Assembly (NCBI RefSeq): GCF_000439085.1
Contig: NZ_AUUA01000015.1
Location: 1 to 64,000, forward strand
Direction of reading: 5' to 3'
Source of the DNA: Leminorella grimontii ATCC 33999 = DSM 5078
GTDB lineage: Bacteria > Pseudomonadota > Gammaproteobacteria > Enterobacterales > Enterobacteriaceae
DNA length: 64,000 nucleotides
Position 1 is the first letter of the stretch, and every line of letters starts with the position of its first letter. The notes below the pieces were generated by a model. It saw nothing but the letters and a program-made list of their open reading frames with translations. It was not told the DNA's origin and made no database searches. Made by a program: the position numbers and the translations under genes. Positions 41,758 through 51,226 of this stretch are shown in pieces.

Positions 41758-43473
41758 GTGGGTGATTACCCTTGGCGAGTCCAGCTGCTATACGCCACGT
41801 GCCTGTGTTTGGCGCTGCTGCTGTTCTTCCTACCTCTGCCTGCGGGCTGGGTAGTTATAGGCTGTGTGCTGACGCTTTTAGTCAGCGGTTACAAAGGGTG
41901 GCGCACGCATCGGTATGCCAAACAGGTCAAGCACGTATCTCCCTGGCTCGATTCGCTGGAAGAACGGCTTGAAGCACTGCCGGAGCGCCTAAGGCGCCGA
42001 CTGCCGGTTATTTTAGTCACCGGCGATGCAACGGCGGACTACTTTCCCAATGGGGAAACCGACCGGATAGCGGTCACCGGCAAGGGGATATGGATAGCCG
42101 TACCGGCAATGGGCGAACTGGCCCTGACGGCGGATGCGTTGAGCGGCCGCTGGCCGGAAACGGCGGGAAGGATCGGAGTGATGTTTACTCTCTCTCCTGA
42201 ACACCACACAACGGCAGCGGCGCTGCTGGGATATTTACAGACGTTTCGCCAGTCGTGGGCGGATGCGAGCAGAACCAGCGGCTATCGGCTGCCGAGCTAT
42301 TTGGCCGTAAACGCCGAGCTGGGCGCCCCGTCAGTAGAACCTCAGTGGTTCTGGTGGACGGAGCAAGAGGATATCCGCCTGTTGGACAACGCGCATACCG
42401 AGCTTGAAGCGTGGCGTCATCAGGGGGAAGGGCAGCAAAGCTGCCAGCGCGAAAGCCTGGCGGTCATGCTTAAAACGCTGCGGCGCTGGCTTAATGAGAA
42501 CGTTCTGGAGCCGCTTAGCGACAAACGGTTACCGGTTCCCCCGTGGACGCCGGGGGCGGTAGCGTGCCTGAACGCATCGAGCGGCGGTAGCGCCGGCGGT
42601 GAAGAAAGCCTCTGGCGAAGCCATCTTGGCAAGCTGACGACGCTAGCTCTGCCTCTTGCTGAAAACGCTTCTTCGTTCAGCCTGCCGGAGCCGCTGGTCA
42701 GCAATATGCCGGTCAGCTGCCCGATGGCGCCCAAAAAGCGGGCGCTGTGCCACGCGTTGACGTTTACCGCGCTGTTTGCTGCCGTAGCCCTGTGCTCATC
42801 GGCCTATAACAACGTCGGGCTGCTTGAGAGCCTGGGAAGAGACCTGTCGGCCTATCACCGCATTCCGATGGAGAGCTATGACGACAAGTTGGAAAGCCTG
42901 AAGGTGCTGAAGGCGGACCGCGCGCTGCTGGATAAATACTACCGCGAAGGCGAGCCGGAGCGCTTAGGCGTAGGGCTCTATGCCGGAGCGAGAATGATAC
43001 CGCCGCTGGACGTCGCCATTATGGCCTATCGTCCAAGGCCGCCGCCGCCGCCGCCGCAGATTGTGGTGGAAGCGCCGAAGGTGGTGCGGTTAGACAGCAT
43101 GTCGCTGTTTGACACCGGCAAGGCGACGCTCAAGCCGGACTCCACCAAAGTGCTGGTGGATGCCTTAATCAACGTTAAGGCCAAGCCGGGATGGCTGATT
43201 TTGATTGCGGGCCATACCGACGTGACGGGCGACGCCGAGCGCAATCAGGCACTGTCTTTAGCCAGAGCGGAAGCGGTCCGCGACTGGATGATAGAGACCA
43301 GCGATATTAATAAAACCTGTTTCGCCATTCAGGGGTACGGAGCTACAAAACCCATTGCCGATAATGCAACGGCCGAGGGAAGAGCGGCTAACCGCCGAGT
43401 GGAAATCAGTCTGGTGCCGGATGCGTCCGCCTGTCGGTCGACGTCTGAGCCTCAGATATCTCAAAAAAACTAA
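41758..43473 (+). CDS. T6SS-associated IcmF-like/OmpA hybrid membrane protein
   Basis: The 571-residue protein starts with GTG behind AAGGA. It has N-terminal hydrophobic helices (about 8-45), a cytoplasmic region resembling a degenerate TssM/IcmF domain (ILVTGDATADYFPN in place of a P-loop), and another membrane helix near residue 330-350. A proline run (RPRPPPPPPQ) follows, then a C-terminal OmpA/MotB peptidoglycan-binding domain (DSMSLFDTGKATLKPDSTKV, ILIAGHTDVTGDAERNQALS, GYGATKPIADNATAEGRAANRRVEI-type motif). It likely anchors the membrane complex to the cell wall beside short TssL, a TagL-like role. It is followed by hcp. Confidence 0.85.
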   Translation: MGDYPWRVQLLYATCLCLALLLFFLPLPAGWVVIGCVLTLLVSGYKGWRTHRYAKQVKHVSPWLDSLEERLEALPERLRRRLPVILVTGDATADYFPNGETDRIAVTGKGIWIAVPAMGELALTADALSGRWPETAGRIGVMFTLSPEHHTTAAALLGYLQTFRQSWADASRTSGYRLPSYLAVNAELGAPSVEPQWFWWTEQEDIRLLDNAHTELEAWRHQGEGQQSCQRESLAVMLKTLRRWLNENVLEPLSDKRLPVPPWTPGAVACLNASSGGSAGGEESLWRSHLGKLTTLALPLAENASSFSLPEPLVSNMPVSCPMAPKKRALCHALTFTALFAAVALCSSAYNNVGLLESLGRDLSAYHRIPMESYDDKLESLKVLKADRALLDKYYREGEPERLGVGLYAGARMIPPLDVAIMAYRPRPPPPPPQIVVEAPKVVRLDSMSLFDTGKATLKPDSTKVLVDALINVKAKPGWLILIAGHTDVTGDAERNQALSLARAEAVRDWMIETSDINKTCFAIQGYGATKPIADNATAEGRAANRRVEISLVPDASACRSTSEPQISQKN

Positions 43474-43483
43474 GGAGAGAGTA

Positions 43484-43972
43484 ATGGCAATTCCTGCATA
43501 CCTGTTTATCAAAGACGATGGCGGCGCCGACATTAAAGGTTCTGTCACGGTTCAGGGACGTGAAGGCAGTATCGAAGTGGTTGAGTTTGAGCACAAGCTC
43601 CACATTCCTACCGACGGCAACACCGGCAAGCTGACCGGCACCCGCGTTCACGCGCCTTTGAAGTTCGTCAAAGAAGTCGATTCTTCTTCTCCGTACCTGT
43701 ACAAAGCGGTTTCCACCGGCCAGACCCTGAAGTCTGCCGAAATCAAATGGTACCGCATTGATGACGCAGGTCAGGAAGTTGAGTACTTCAACACCATGAT
43801 GGATACGGTAAAAATCGTTTCCGTTAAGCCGGTGATGTACAACATCAAGGACGCATCTAAAGAGCGTTATAACCACCTGGAAGAAGTGGAAGTCCGCTAC
43901 GAAAAAATCACGTGGACCTACAAGGATGGCAACATCATCCATTCCGACAGCTGGAACGAAGGCCGCGGTTAA
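43484..43972 (+). CDS. hcp: T6SS inner tube protein Hcp (TssD)
   Basis: Hcp hexamers stack into the tube propelled by the sheath, and some carry small effectors. The product is 162 residues from the ATG at 43484 (MAIPAYLFIKDDGGADIKGS), typical Hcp length, with a strong AAGGAGAGA ribosome binding site. Longer in-frame starts inside the upstream gene are not supported. The conserved C-terminal block YEKITWTYKDGNIIHSDSW is present. A very stable hairpin follows the gene, consistent with high expression of hcp relative to its neighbours. Confidence 0.97.
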   Translation: MAIPAYLFIKDDGGADIKGSVTVQGREGSIEVVEFEHKLHIPTDGNTGKLTGTRVHAPLKFVKEVDSSSPYLYKAVSTGQTLKSAEIKWYRIDDAGQEVEYFNTMMDTVKIVSVKPVMYNIKDASKERYNHLEEVEVRYEKITWTYKDGNIIHSDSWNEGRG

Positions 43973-44013
43973 TCCCGGTCGCCGGGGCGCGCCAGGCGCT
44001 CCGTTAGCTAAAA

Positions 44014-44037
44014 ACGTCGGCGAGTTCTCGCCGACGT
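44014..44037 (+). terminator. stable hairpin after hcp
   Basis: ACGTCGGCGA (44014-44023) and TCGCCGACGT (44028-44037) form a perfect 10-bp GC-rich stem with loop GTTC. No T run follows. It may protect hcp mRNA from 3' decay or partly terminate before tssH. Confidence 0.6.
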
Positions 44038-44094
44038 CACTCTCAATCCCACTTATTCATATTGTTATCTGTACTCGTTGAGCAGGGAGCCCCA

Positions 44095-46806
44095 ATGATC
44101 TCCGATCCTTCCGTTTTATTACGCCGACTCAATCCATACTGCGCCAAGGCGCTGGAGGCCGCGGCCAGCCTGTGCCAGACCCGCGCCCACCCGGAAATCA
44201 CGCTAGAGCACTGGCTGTTGAAGCTGCTGGAGCAGGGCGCAGGCGATCTGACGGTGATTGCCCGCCGCTACGAGCTGGATCTGGACGCCGTTTGGCAGGC
44301 GCTGCTCAATCAGCTAGAAAATTTACCCCATACCGTACAGCAAAAGCCGGTGCTGTCGGGCGTTGTGCAGGAGCTGCTAAAGTCGGCCTGGCTCATCGCT
44401 TCGTTAGAAAACCGCGTAGAATCCGTTCGTTCAGCCCACATCTTGCAGGCGCTGATTGACAACCCGCAGTGGCTGAAGGCGCGTGACGCCTGGCCTCTGC
44501 TGAGCGTTTCACAGGTGCAGCTCCAGCGGCTGCTGCCGATATTGGACGAGCTGTCCGATGAAAATCCGGCCAGAGTCAATGCGCCACAGTACGAGGCAGC
44601 CGAATCCGTCGACAGCGCCGCCGCCGCCGTTGCGTCGCCGCTGGCGCCAAAAGTTGCAGGCGCGCCAAACGCCTCCGCCCAGCCGACGGCCCTCGACCGC
44701 TTTACCGTCAACCTGACGGCGCGAGCCAAAGAAAGCAAAATCGACCCGGTGTTCGGCCGCGACGTAGAAATCCGCCAGATGGTGGACATTCTTTCCCGCC
44801 GCCGTAAAAACAACCCGATTCTGGTCGGCGAACCGGGCGTGGGCAAAACCGCGCTGGTTGAAGGGCTGGCGCTGCGCATTGCCGAAGGCAACGTGCCGGA
44901 CAGCCTCAAGCCGGTCAATATTCACGTTCTGGACCTGGGATTGTTGCAGGCAGGCGCGGGCGTAAAGGGCGAGTTTGAGCAGCGCTTGAAAAACGTTATC
45001 GACGCCGTTCAACAGTCGCCGACGCCGATTTTGCTGTTTATCGACGAAGCCCATACCATCATCGGCGCCGGCAATCAGGCCGGCGGCGCTGACGCCGCTA
45101 ATCTGCTCAAGCCGGCGCTGGCGCGGGGCGAGCTGCGCACTATCGCCGCGACCACCTGGTCTGAATACAAGCAGTACTTCGAGCGCGACGCCGCTCTGGA
45201 GCGCCGCTTCCAGATGGTGAAAGTCGACGAGCCGGACGACGACACCGCCGCACTGATGCTGCGCGGCCTGAAGTCGCGCTACGCCCAGCACCACGGCGTA
45301 CACATTCTCGACGAAGCGGTGCGCTGCGCCGTCGCGCTTTCTCGCCGCTACATCACGGGCCGTCAACTGCCGGACAAGGCTGTCGACCTGCTCGATACCG
45401 CTTCCGCGCGCGTACGCATGAGTCTGGACACGGTGCCGGAAGAGATCACCCTGCTGGAAGCCAGGCTGTCGGCGCTGGAATATGAAGACGTCGCCCTGAA
45501 AGAAGACCGTGAGCTGGGCGAAAGCGTAGACCGCTCTCGCCTGGAGGACATCGCCGCTGAAAAGGCGGCGGTGGCCGAGCAGATTGAGGCGCTTAACAAG
45601 CAGTTTGCCGAAGAAAAGGCCATCGTTGAACGCCTGATTGCCCTGCGGGCAAGCAAGAAAGAGCAAGAGGCCGACGGTGGTGTAGAAGAAGCGAATGAGA
45701 TCCGCGAACTTCAAGAACGCCTGCACTCCGGCTGCGGTGGTTCACCGCTGCTGTCGCTCGACGTCGACGCCCGCACCGTCGCGGGCGTTATCGCCGACTG
45801 GACCGGCGTACCGCTGGAAAGCCTGATGAAGGACGAGCAGAGCAACCTGCTGTCGTTGGAAAGCGAGCTGGCGCAGCGGGTTATCGGTCAGGACGAAGCG
45901 CTGATTTCTCTGGCCCAGCGTCTGCGCGCCGCCAAAACCGGCTTGACGCCGGAGCAAGGGCCGCTGGGCGTATTCCTGCTGGTGGGGCCGTCCGGCATCG
46001 GTAAAACCGAAAGCGCGCTGGCGCTGGCGGACCTGCTGTTCGGCGGCGAGCGCTCTCTTATCACCATCAACATGTCGGAATATCAGGAAGCCCACACCGT
46101 TTCCCAGCTTAAAGGCTCGCCGCCGGGGTACGTCGGCTACGGCCAGGGCGGCGTTCTGACGGAGGCGGTGCGCCGTCGTCCGTACAGCGTCGTGCTGCTG
46201 GACGAAGTGGAAAAAGCGCACCGCGACGTGATCAACCTGTTCTATCAGGTGTTCGATCGCGGCTTTATGCGCGACGGCGAGGGGCGGGAAATCGACTTCC
46301 GCAACACCGTCATTTTGATGACGGCAAATCTAGGCAGCGACCAGATGGTCGCGCTGCTGGAAGCCCAGCCGGAGTCGCCGACGGCTCTGCTGCACGAGGC
46401 TATTTATCCGATCCTTCGCGATCACTTCCAGCCCGCGCTGCTGGCCCGATTCCAGACGGTTATCTACCGGCCGCTGGGCGCAGAAGCGCTGCGCAAGATC
46501 GTGGCGATCAAGATGGGCAAAGTGGCCGAGCGCCTCCAGCGCCACTACGGCATTGAGTTTAACGTACAGGAAAGCCTGTTTGACACGCTGGTCAGCGCCT
46601 GCCTGCTGCCGGACAGCGGCGCGCGCAACATCGACAGCCTGCTGAACCAGCAGATCCTGCCGGTGCTGTCGCAAACGCTGCTAAGCCTTCAGTCCCAACA
46701 GCGCCGGGCCAAGGCGCTTTCGCTTGGCTATAGCGAAGAAGAGGGGATAACGCTGGACGTGGTTGAGCAGGGCGTTGAAGCGGCGGCGGTTGAGCACGTT
46801 GGCTGA
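44095..46806 (+). CDS. tssH: T6SS sheath-recycling ATPase ClpV (TssH)
   Basis: ClpV is an AAA+ unfoldase that disassembles contracted TssBC sheaths. From the ATG at 44095 (GGGAG site) the product is 903 residues. Its N-domain (about 1-160) recognises TssC. The first AAA domain has Walker [11 protein letters not shown] (about residue 244) and Walker B LLFIDEAH, a middle coiled-coil domain follows, and the second AAA domain has [10 protein letters not shown] (about residue 630) and [15 protein letters not shown] 33 bp upstream is not used in the family. Confidence 0.96.
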   Translation: MISDPSVLLRRLNPYCAKALEAAASLCQTRAHPEITLEHWLLKLLEQGAGDLTVIARRYELDLDAVWQALLNQLENLPHTVQQKPVLSGVVQELLKSAWLIASLENRVESVRSAHILQALIDNPQWLKARDAWPLLSVSQVQLQRLLPILDELSDENPARVNAPQYEAAESVDSAAAAVASPLAPKVAGAPNASAQPTALDRFTVNLTARAKESKIDPVFGRDVEIRQMVDILSRRRKNNPILVGEPGVGKTALVEGLALRIAEGNVPDSLKPVNIHVLDLGLLQAGAGVKGEFEQRLKNVIDAVQQSPTPILLFIDEAHTIIGAGNQAGGADAANLLKPALARGELRTIAATTWSEYKQYFERDAALERRFQMVKVDEPDDDTAALMLRGLKSRYAQHHGVHILDEAVRCAVALSRRYITGRQLPDKAVDLLDTASARVRMSLDTVPEEITLLEARLSALEYEDVALKEDRELGESVDRSRLEDIAAEKAAVAEQIEALNKQFAEEKAIVERLIALRASKKEQEADGGVEEANEIRELQERLHSGCGGSPLLSLDVDARTVAGVIADWTGVPLESLMKDEQSNLLSLESELAQRVIGQDEALISLAQRLRAAKTGLTPEQGPLGVFLLVGPSGIGKTESALALADLLFGGERSLITINMSEYQEAHTVSQLKGSPPGYVGYGQGGVLTEAVRRRPYSVVLLDEVEKAHRDVINLFYQVFDRGFMRDGEGREIDFRNTVILMTANLGSDQMVALLEAQPESPTALLHEAIYPILRDHFQPALLARFQTVIYRPLGAEALRKIVAIKMGKVAERLQRHYGIEFNVQESLFDTLVSACLLPDSGARNIDSLLNQQILPVLSQTLLSLQSQQRRAKALSLGYSEEEGITLDVVEQGVEAAAVEHVG

Positions 46807-46830
46807 ATACGTGCGCTTCCGGTCGAACAG

Positions 46831-46886
46831 GACAGTGATTAAAGCACATTGCAATTTCGGCCGGAATATCCGCTGAAGTCGATTAA
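46831..46886 (+). repeat. leader repeat upstream of vgrG (copy 1)
   Basis: This stretch shares an aligned block of roughly 50-60 bp with 63631-63681 upstream of tssF. Common elements are a GATTA start, GCACAT, then CGGAATATCC (46862-46871) and GAAG, with substitutions scattered between. It lies in the 141-bp tssH-vgrG spacer. It could be a promoter, a protein binding site or a duplicated leader. Confidence 0.6.
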
Positions 46887-46947
46887 AACGGTTCGTCAGT
46901 AGCCTCAGCCGCAAATAGCGGCCTGAGGCCAGACAAGGAGTAAAGGA

Positions 46948-49900
46948 ATGAAAGACCAACTGATAAGCAAGGGCAAGGCGCTTTTGGACGAGCAGCTGTC
47001 GGCCTACGGGCTGGGCGGGCTGTTTGGCGGTGGAGATGGAAACTCGAGCGGCGGTACCGGCGGGGCGACGCCCGCGTCGGACGGCATGAACCGCTATCAG
47101 TTGGGGATAGACGGCGTAAGCGCGCGGCTGTCTATTTTGCGCATTGAGGGGCATGAGCACCTAAGCGAACCGTGGCGCTACGTGGTGCAGTTCACCGCGC
47201 CCCACGGGCTTTCGATGTCGCAGGTATTGAGCAAGAGCGTGGCCATCGCGCTGGCGCCCGGCGGCGTAAGCGACCTGATGAGCGGCGCGTCGGGCTTAAG
47301 CAACGAGCTGATGTCGGCGTTCAACGCCTTTGGCGGGATGTTCGGCGACAAGATTGGTCAGGCGTTTAATGCGCCGATAGGCGGCTTTTCGGTTAACGGC
47401 ATTATCCAGATGGCCAGCCGGGGCGCGTCTATCGCCGGTCGGGTTAGCGGCGCCGCGGGTAAGATTGGCGGCATGGTGGACGGGCTTGGCAGCGCTGCGG
47501 GTGCGGTCGGCGGGCTGGCCGGTAAGGCGTCGAGCCTGCTGGGCAGCGTCGGCGGCGCGTTGGGCAAGGCGGGTTTGGGGCTGTCGTCGCTGACGTCGAT
47601 GGTCGGCGGGGCTGCCGGCGCTCTGGGGCTGGGCGGAAGCGGCGGTGAGACCCGCGCGCTCTACGGTGTGGTGACGTCGTTCAGCCAGCTGTCTTCTTCC
47701 GGCGATGAGGCCCGCTATGAGGTGACGGTCAGCCCGCGCCTTCAGCTGCTGGACAACACGCGCGGCAGCGCCATCTACCAGAACCAGACGGTGCCGCAGG
47801 TGGTGGAAGAGGTGCTGCGCAAGCACGAGCTCACCGGGGTGGACTTCCGCTTCGAGCTGGCTGAGACCTATCCGGTTAAAGAGTACCTGACCCAGTGGGA
47901 AGAGAGCGACCTGACGTTTATCCGCCGCCTGCTGGCGGATTCGGGCATCTGGTTCCGCTTCGAGAGCCACGCGGAGCACGGCTGCGACGTAGTGGTGTTC
48001 GGCGACTCGGTGCAGCAGTATCAGGACGGCCCACAGGCCAGTTACCGTCAGCCAACCGGCAACAACGACGGCGGGCTGGAGGCGGTGTGGGACATGTCCG
48101 TCGCGCGCAAAACGGTGCCGCAAAGCGTGCTCACGCAGGACTACAACTACCGCGCCGCCCAAACGGGCATGCAGTCGGAGGTGAACGAACAGAAGAAGGA
48201 CGTCACCACCCGCGGGCGGCACTACCTGTACGCCGAGCACTATCGCGACCGGGGTGAAGTGGCGCAAAGCGGCAACGAGCAGGACGACCTGCTGGGCCAG
48301 TTTAGCAATACGCTGGGCGGTCTGGGAGACCTTCCGGGTATCAGCCCGGGCGTCAGCCAACTGAGCGGCATCGCCGGTTCGGTGAGCGGCGCGATTGGCA
48401 ACGTGAAGGGCACGTTCGATGGCGCGGCGGGCAGCGTTACTGGCGCTATCGGAAGTACGGTAGGCGGATTTACCGGCGGGGCGTCGGGCGTGGGAACCTC
48501 CCCGGTCGGCTTTGCCGGCGGCGGCTCTGGCGCCAGCATGGGCGACATTGCGGGCAGCGTGGCGGGCTCGGTAGGCTCTGCCGTCAGCTCGACCGCCAGT
48601 TCCGTCGGTTCAACGGTGACCGGCGCGGCAAGCGCTATCGGCGGTGCGGTCACGGGCGCGGCGCAGGGCATTGCCGGTCAGGCGCAAAGCATGATGAACG
48701 GCATCGGTTCCGGCGCCAGTGACCTGATGGACAAGGGCTCGGACCTGCTGAACAAATTTGGCGGTGATGATGCGGACGACGCGAGCGAAAGCGGCGAAGA
48801 GAGCCAGGAGCCGGAAGGCGTAGGCCAGGGCGCGTGGTACGCCAAGCTGCGCCATCAGCGGCTGATGACCGAACAGATTACCATTACCGGCAAAACCACC
48901 CTGTCCCATCTGGCCCCCGGCCAAATTTTAACAGTGAACGGCTCGCCGATAGCGGAAGCGGGCGGCGGCATTCTGATTGTGTCGGTAGAAAGCATCGGCG
49001 ACCGCCAACAGGCCTACCAGCTGACGTTCACCGGTATCCCTTACGACGCCATGCGCCCCTACCGGCCCGAGCTGCTGGCGTGGCCGACTATCGGCGGTAC
49101 GCTACCGGCCAGAGTCACCAGCCCCGGCAACGACCAGTACGGCTATATGGACAGCCACGGCCGCTACCGGGTGAAGATGGACTTCGACCTGAACGACTCA
49201 TGGCGCAAGGGTGAAGAAAGCCTGTGGATGCGCCGGGCGTCGGTCTACGCGGGTGACACCTACGGCCTGCACTTCCCGCTGATTGACGGCACCGAGGTTG
49301 CCATCGCCTTCATCGGCGGCAACCCGGACCGCCCCTACATCTCCCACGCCATGCACGACTCCCGCCACCCGGAGTTGGTCACTGCTGCCAACCACAAGCG
49401 CAACGTGATACGCACCCCGGCCAACAACAAGCTGCGGATGGACGACGAGCGGGGTAAGGAGCATATCAAAGTTGCGACGGAGTATGGGAAGACGCAGCTG
49501 AATATGGGGCATTTGGTGGACTCTGAGCGCAAGCAGCGGGGAGAAGGGTTTGAGCTGCGGACGGATGAGTGGGGGGCGATAAGGGCGGGGAAGGGGATTT
49601 TTATTAGTGCGGATGAACGATATCAGGCAAAAGGTGATTCCAGCGATATTTCAGAGGCTTTCGGCCGGTTAGAACAAGCTATGGGGCAGATGAAGGCCTT
49701 GGCTAACGTTGTAGAGCAGGCCCAGGCGCGAATTGCTGATTTAGAAACTCAACAAAAGTTGAAGGATCAGCAAATAGCTGATTTGAAACAATCCGTCATT
49801 TTGCTTTCAGCTCCTGCAGGTATCGCGTTAGTTTCAGGAGCAACGCTTCAGCAAAGCGCTATGGAAAACCAGGTGTCGACAGCTGGAAAGAATATGGATA

Positions 49901-50301
49901 TTGGTGTTGGAGAGCATTTTACTGTCGCTGCGGGACAATCATTGAGTTTGTTTGCTGGTGCTGAAGGAATGAAGTTATTTGCCGGCAAGGGTAAGGTTGA
50001 ACTTCAAGCCCAAAGCGATGATATGGGATTGCGCTCTAAACAGAATATGCTAATTAATAGCACGGATGGTAAGGTTGAAATTGTTGCATCTTCATCCCTG
50101 CTGTTAAACTGTGGAGGGGCTTATATAAAGATCGCGAACGGAATGATTGAGATGGGATGCGAAGGAAATATTATTCATAAAGCGTCTGCCGTGCAGCAGC
50201 AGGGGCCAGCAAGCTTGAATGTTGTTTCTGCAGCGTTACCTGAAGCGGGATGTGGTCGCTCTTTACAGCAGGCATCAGAGGAAGGGGCGGCCTTTGCGTA
50301 A
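46948..50301 (+). CDS. vgrG: T6SS spike protein VgrG with Gly/Ala-rich insertions
   Basis: VgrG trimers form the spike at the tip of the Hcp tube. The 1117-residue protein is much longer than a plain VgrG (about 600-750). The gp27-like domain is interrupted at residues about 104-232 and again at about 448-622 by low-complexity Gly/Ala/Ser-rich segments with many GxxxG spacings. The gp5-like OB fold (ARVTSPGNDQYGYMDSHGRYR) lies near 720-740, and a DUF2345 beta-helix region with a coiled coil occupies about 900-1080. An AAGGAGTAAAGG site precedes the start. From about codon 890 the DNA becomes AT-rich. It overlaps the next gene by 8 bp. Confidence 0.95.
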   Translation: MKDQLISKGKALLDEQLSAYGLGGLFGGGDGNSSGGTGGATPASDGMNRYQLGIDGVSARLSILRIEGHEHLSEPWRYVVQFTAPHGLSMSQVLSKSVAIALAPGGVSDLMSGASGLSNELMSAFNAFGGMFGDKIGQAFNAPIGGFSVNGIIQMASRGASIAGRVSGAAGKIGGMVDGLGSAAGAVGGLAGKASSLLGSVGGALGKAGLGLSSLTSMVGGAAGALGLGGSGGETRALYGVVTSFSQLSSSGDEARYEVTVSPRLQLLDNTRGSAIYQNQTVPQVVEEVLRKHELTGVDFRFELAETYPVKEYLTQWEESDLTFIRRLLADSGIWFRFESHAEHGCDVVVFGDSVQQYQDGPQASYRQPTGNNDGGLEAVWDMSVARKTVPQSVLTQDYNYRAAQTGMQSEVNEQKKDVTTRGRHYLYAEHYRDRGEVAQSGNEQDDLLGQFSNTLGGLGDLPGISPGVSQLSGIAGSVSGAIGNVKGTFDGAAGSVTGAIGSTVGGFTGGASGVGTSPVGFAGGGSGASMGDIAGSVAGSVGSAVSSTASSVGSTVTGAASAIGGAVTGAAQGIAGQAQSMMNGIGSGASDLMDKGSDLLNKFGGDDADDASESGEESQEPEGVGQGAWYAKLRHQRLMTEQITITGKTTLSHLAPGQILTVNGSPIAEAGGGILIVSVESIGDRQQAYQLTFTGIPYDAMRPYRPELLAWPTIGGTLPARVTSPGNDQYGYMDSHGRYRVKMDFDLNDSWRKGEESLWMRRASVYAGDTYGLHFPLIDGTEVAIAFIGGNPDRPYISHAMHDSRHPELVTAANHKRNVIRTPANNKLRMDDERGKEHIKVATEYGKTQLNMGHLVDSERKQRGEGFELRTDEWGAIRAGKGIFISADERYQAKGDSSDISEAFGRLEQAMGQMKALANVVEQAQARIADLETQQKLKDQQIADLKQSVILLSAPAGIALVSGATLQQSAMENQVSTAGKNMDIGVGEHFTVAAGQSLSLFAGAEGMKLFAGKGKVELQAQSDDMGLRSKQNMLINSTDGKVEIVASSSLLLNCGGAYIKIANGMIEMGCEGNIIHKASAVQQQGPASLNVVSAALPEAGCGRSLQQASEEGAAFA

Positions 50302-51205
50302 TAATATTAATAATGATCTGTTTAACAGACATAAAAGAACGTTGCTTGAGAGATTGAATGTTTATCCAAGTGATAAAAAATATATATTATTAGATCCCTG
50401 TGCTGTTGGTGAGCCTGATGATATCTTTTCAAATGTAGCTGAAAAATGCCCAATACCTATTTATTATCAGGATATGGCATTAACTCGCCGTCCTTATTTA
50501 TTGGAAATAAAAGATGATGAGGCGGGCGATTCTCTTTTAGATGCCAGCATAAGGCTTGCTATTTCTGAAACAATGAGGGATAGGTCTGATCCTAGCCGCT
50601 TTAGATGCATGTGTGCTTGGCTAACCAGTTCAGATGATATTAATCTTTTATCGGAAAAATTAGCATTAAAGAGTATTATAAAACAAGGTGATGGCAATGA
50701 AACTTTATTTAGATTCTACGATCCACGTATTATGGATTTGCTTTTAGAGATTCTTCAACCAGCGCAGTTTTCTAATGGATTGTATCGACTTTCAGGTTGG
50801 TTTTGGCTATCGCGTGAGTCAAAATTATGTTCTTACCCAATTTCCGTAGTAAAAACAAATGCGCCAGTTTGGTATTTAACTAAGGAGCAAAAGAAAAGCT
50901 TATCTCGTTCAACTTGGATTAATATCTGTCTGGATAAACAGTTCATATATCCGAATGTATATATAAATAAGTTAACTGTATCTGAACTAGATGGACTTCT
51001 TAGCTATATTGATAATAATTATGGCATCGATGAAAAAGATGATGCTATAACTTATGCTCATTATATTATGACTAAATCCCGTAATATTGATAACCATCCG
51101 GAAATTAAAAGATTACTTAATGAATGGGATAAAGAAAACGAACTCTTATCCGTATTGTTGGGGAATGTTGAGCAAAGAGTTTGGGATGAAATGACTGATT
51201 ACTAA
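50294..51205 (+). CDS. DUF4123 effector adaptor protein
   Basis: DUF4123 proteins load effectors onto a cognate VgrG tip. The product is 303 residues from a TTG at 50294, preceded by GAGGAAGGGG inside the end of vgrG. No suitable ATG lies near, and a longer frame into vgrG would start inside its coding sequence. It has the expected pattern KYILLDPCA, PIYYQDMALTRRPYLLEI and, centrally, LFRFYDPRIMDLLLEIL. The 8-bp overlap with vgrG fits a dedicated adaptor for this spike. It is AT-rich relative to the core T6SS genes. Confidence 0.85.
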   Translation: MRNNINNDLFNRHKRTLLERLNVYPSDKKYILLDPCAVGEPDDIFSNVAEKCPIPIYYQDMALTRRPYLLEIKDDEAGDSLLDASIRLAISETMRDRSDPSRFRCMCAWLTSSDDINLLSEKLALKSIIKQGDGNETLFRFYDPRIMDLLLEILQPAQFSNGLYRLSGWFWLSRESKLCSYPISVVKTNAPVWYLTKEQKKSLSRSTWINICLDKQFIYPNVYINKLTVSELDGLLSYIDNNYGIDEKDDAITYAHYIMTKSRNIDNHPEIKRLLNEWDKENELLSVLLGNVEQRVWDEMTDY

Positions 51206-51226
51206 TAATGCTATTGGAAAATTATA

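Noticed and set aside
44509-45726. Antisense open frame of about 400 codons over tssH
   Set aside because: It is contained in tssH with no independent signals.
47257-48813. Gly/Ala-rich parts of vgrG as a frameshift or separate gene
   Set aside because: The reading frame is continuous and VgrG domain sequence resumes on both sides, so they are insertions rather than errors or fusions of separate genes.
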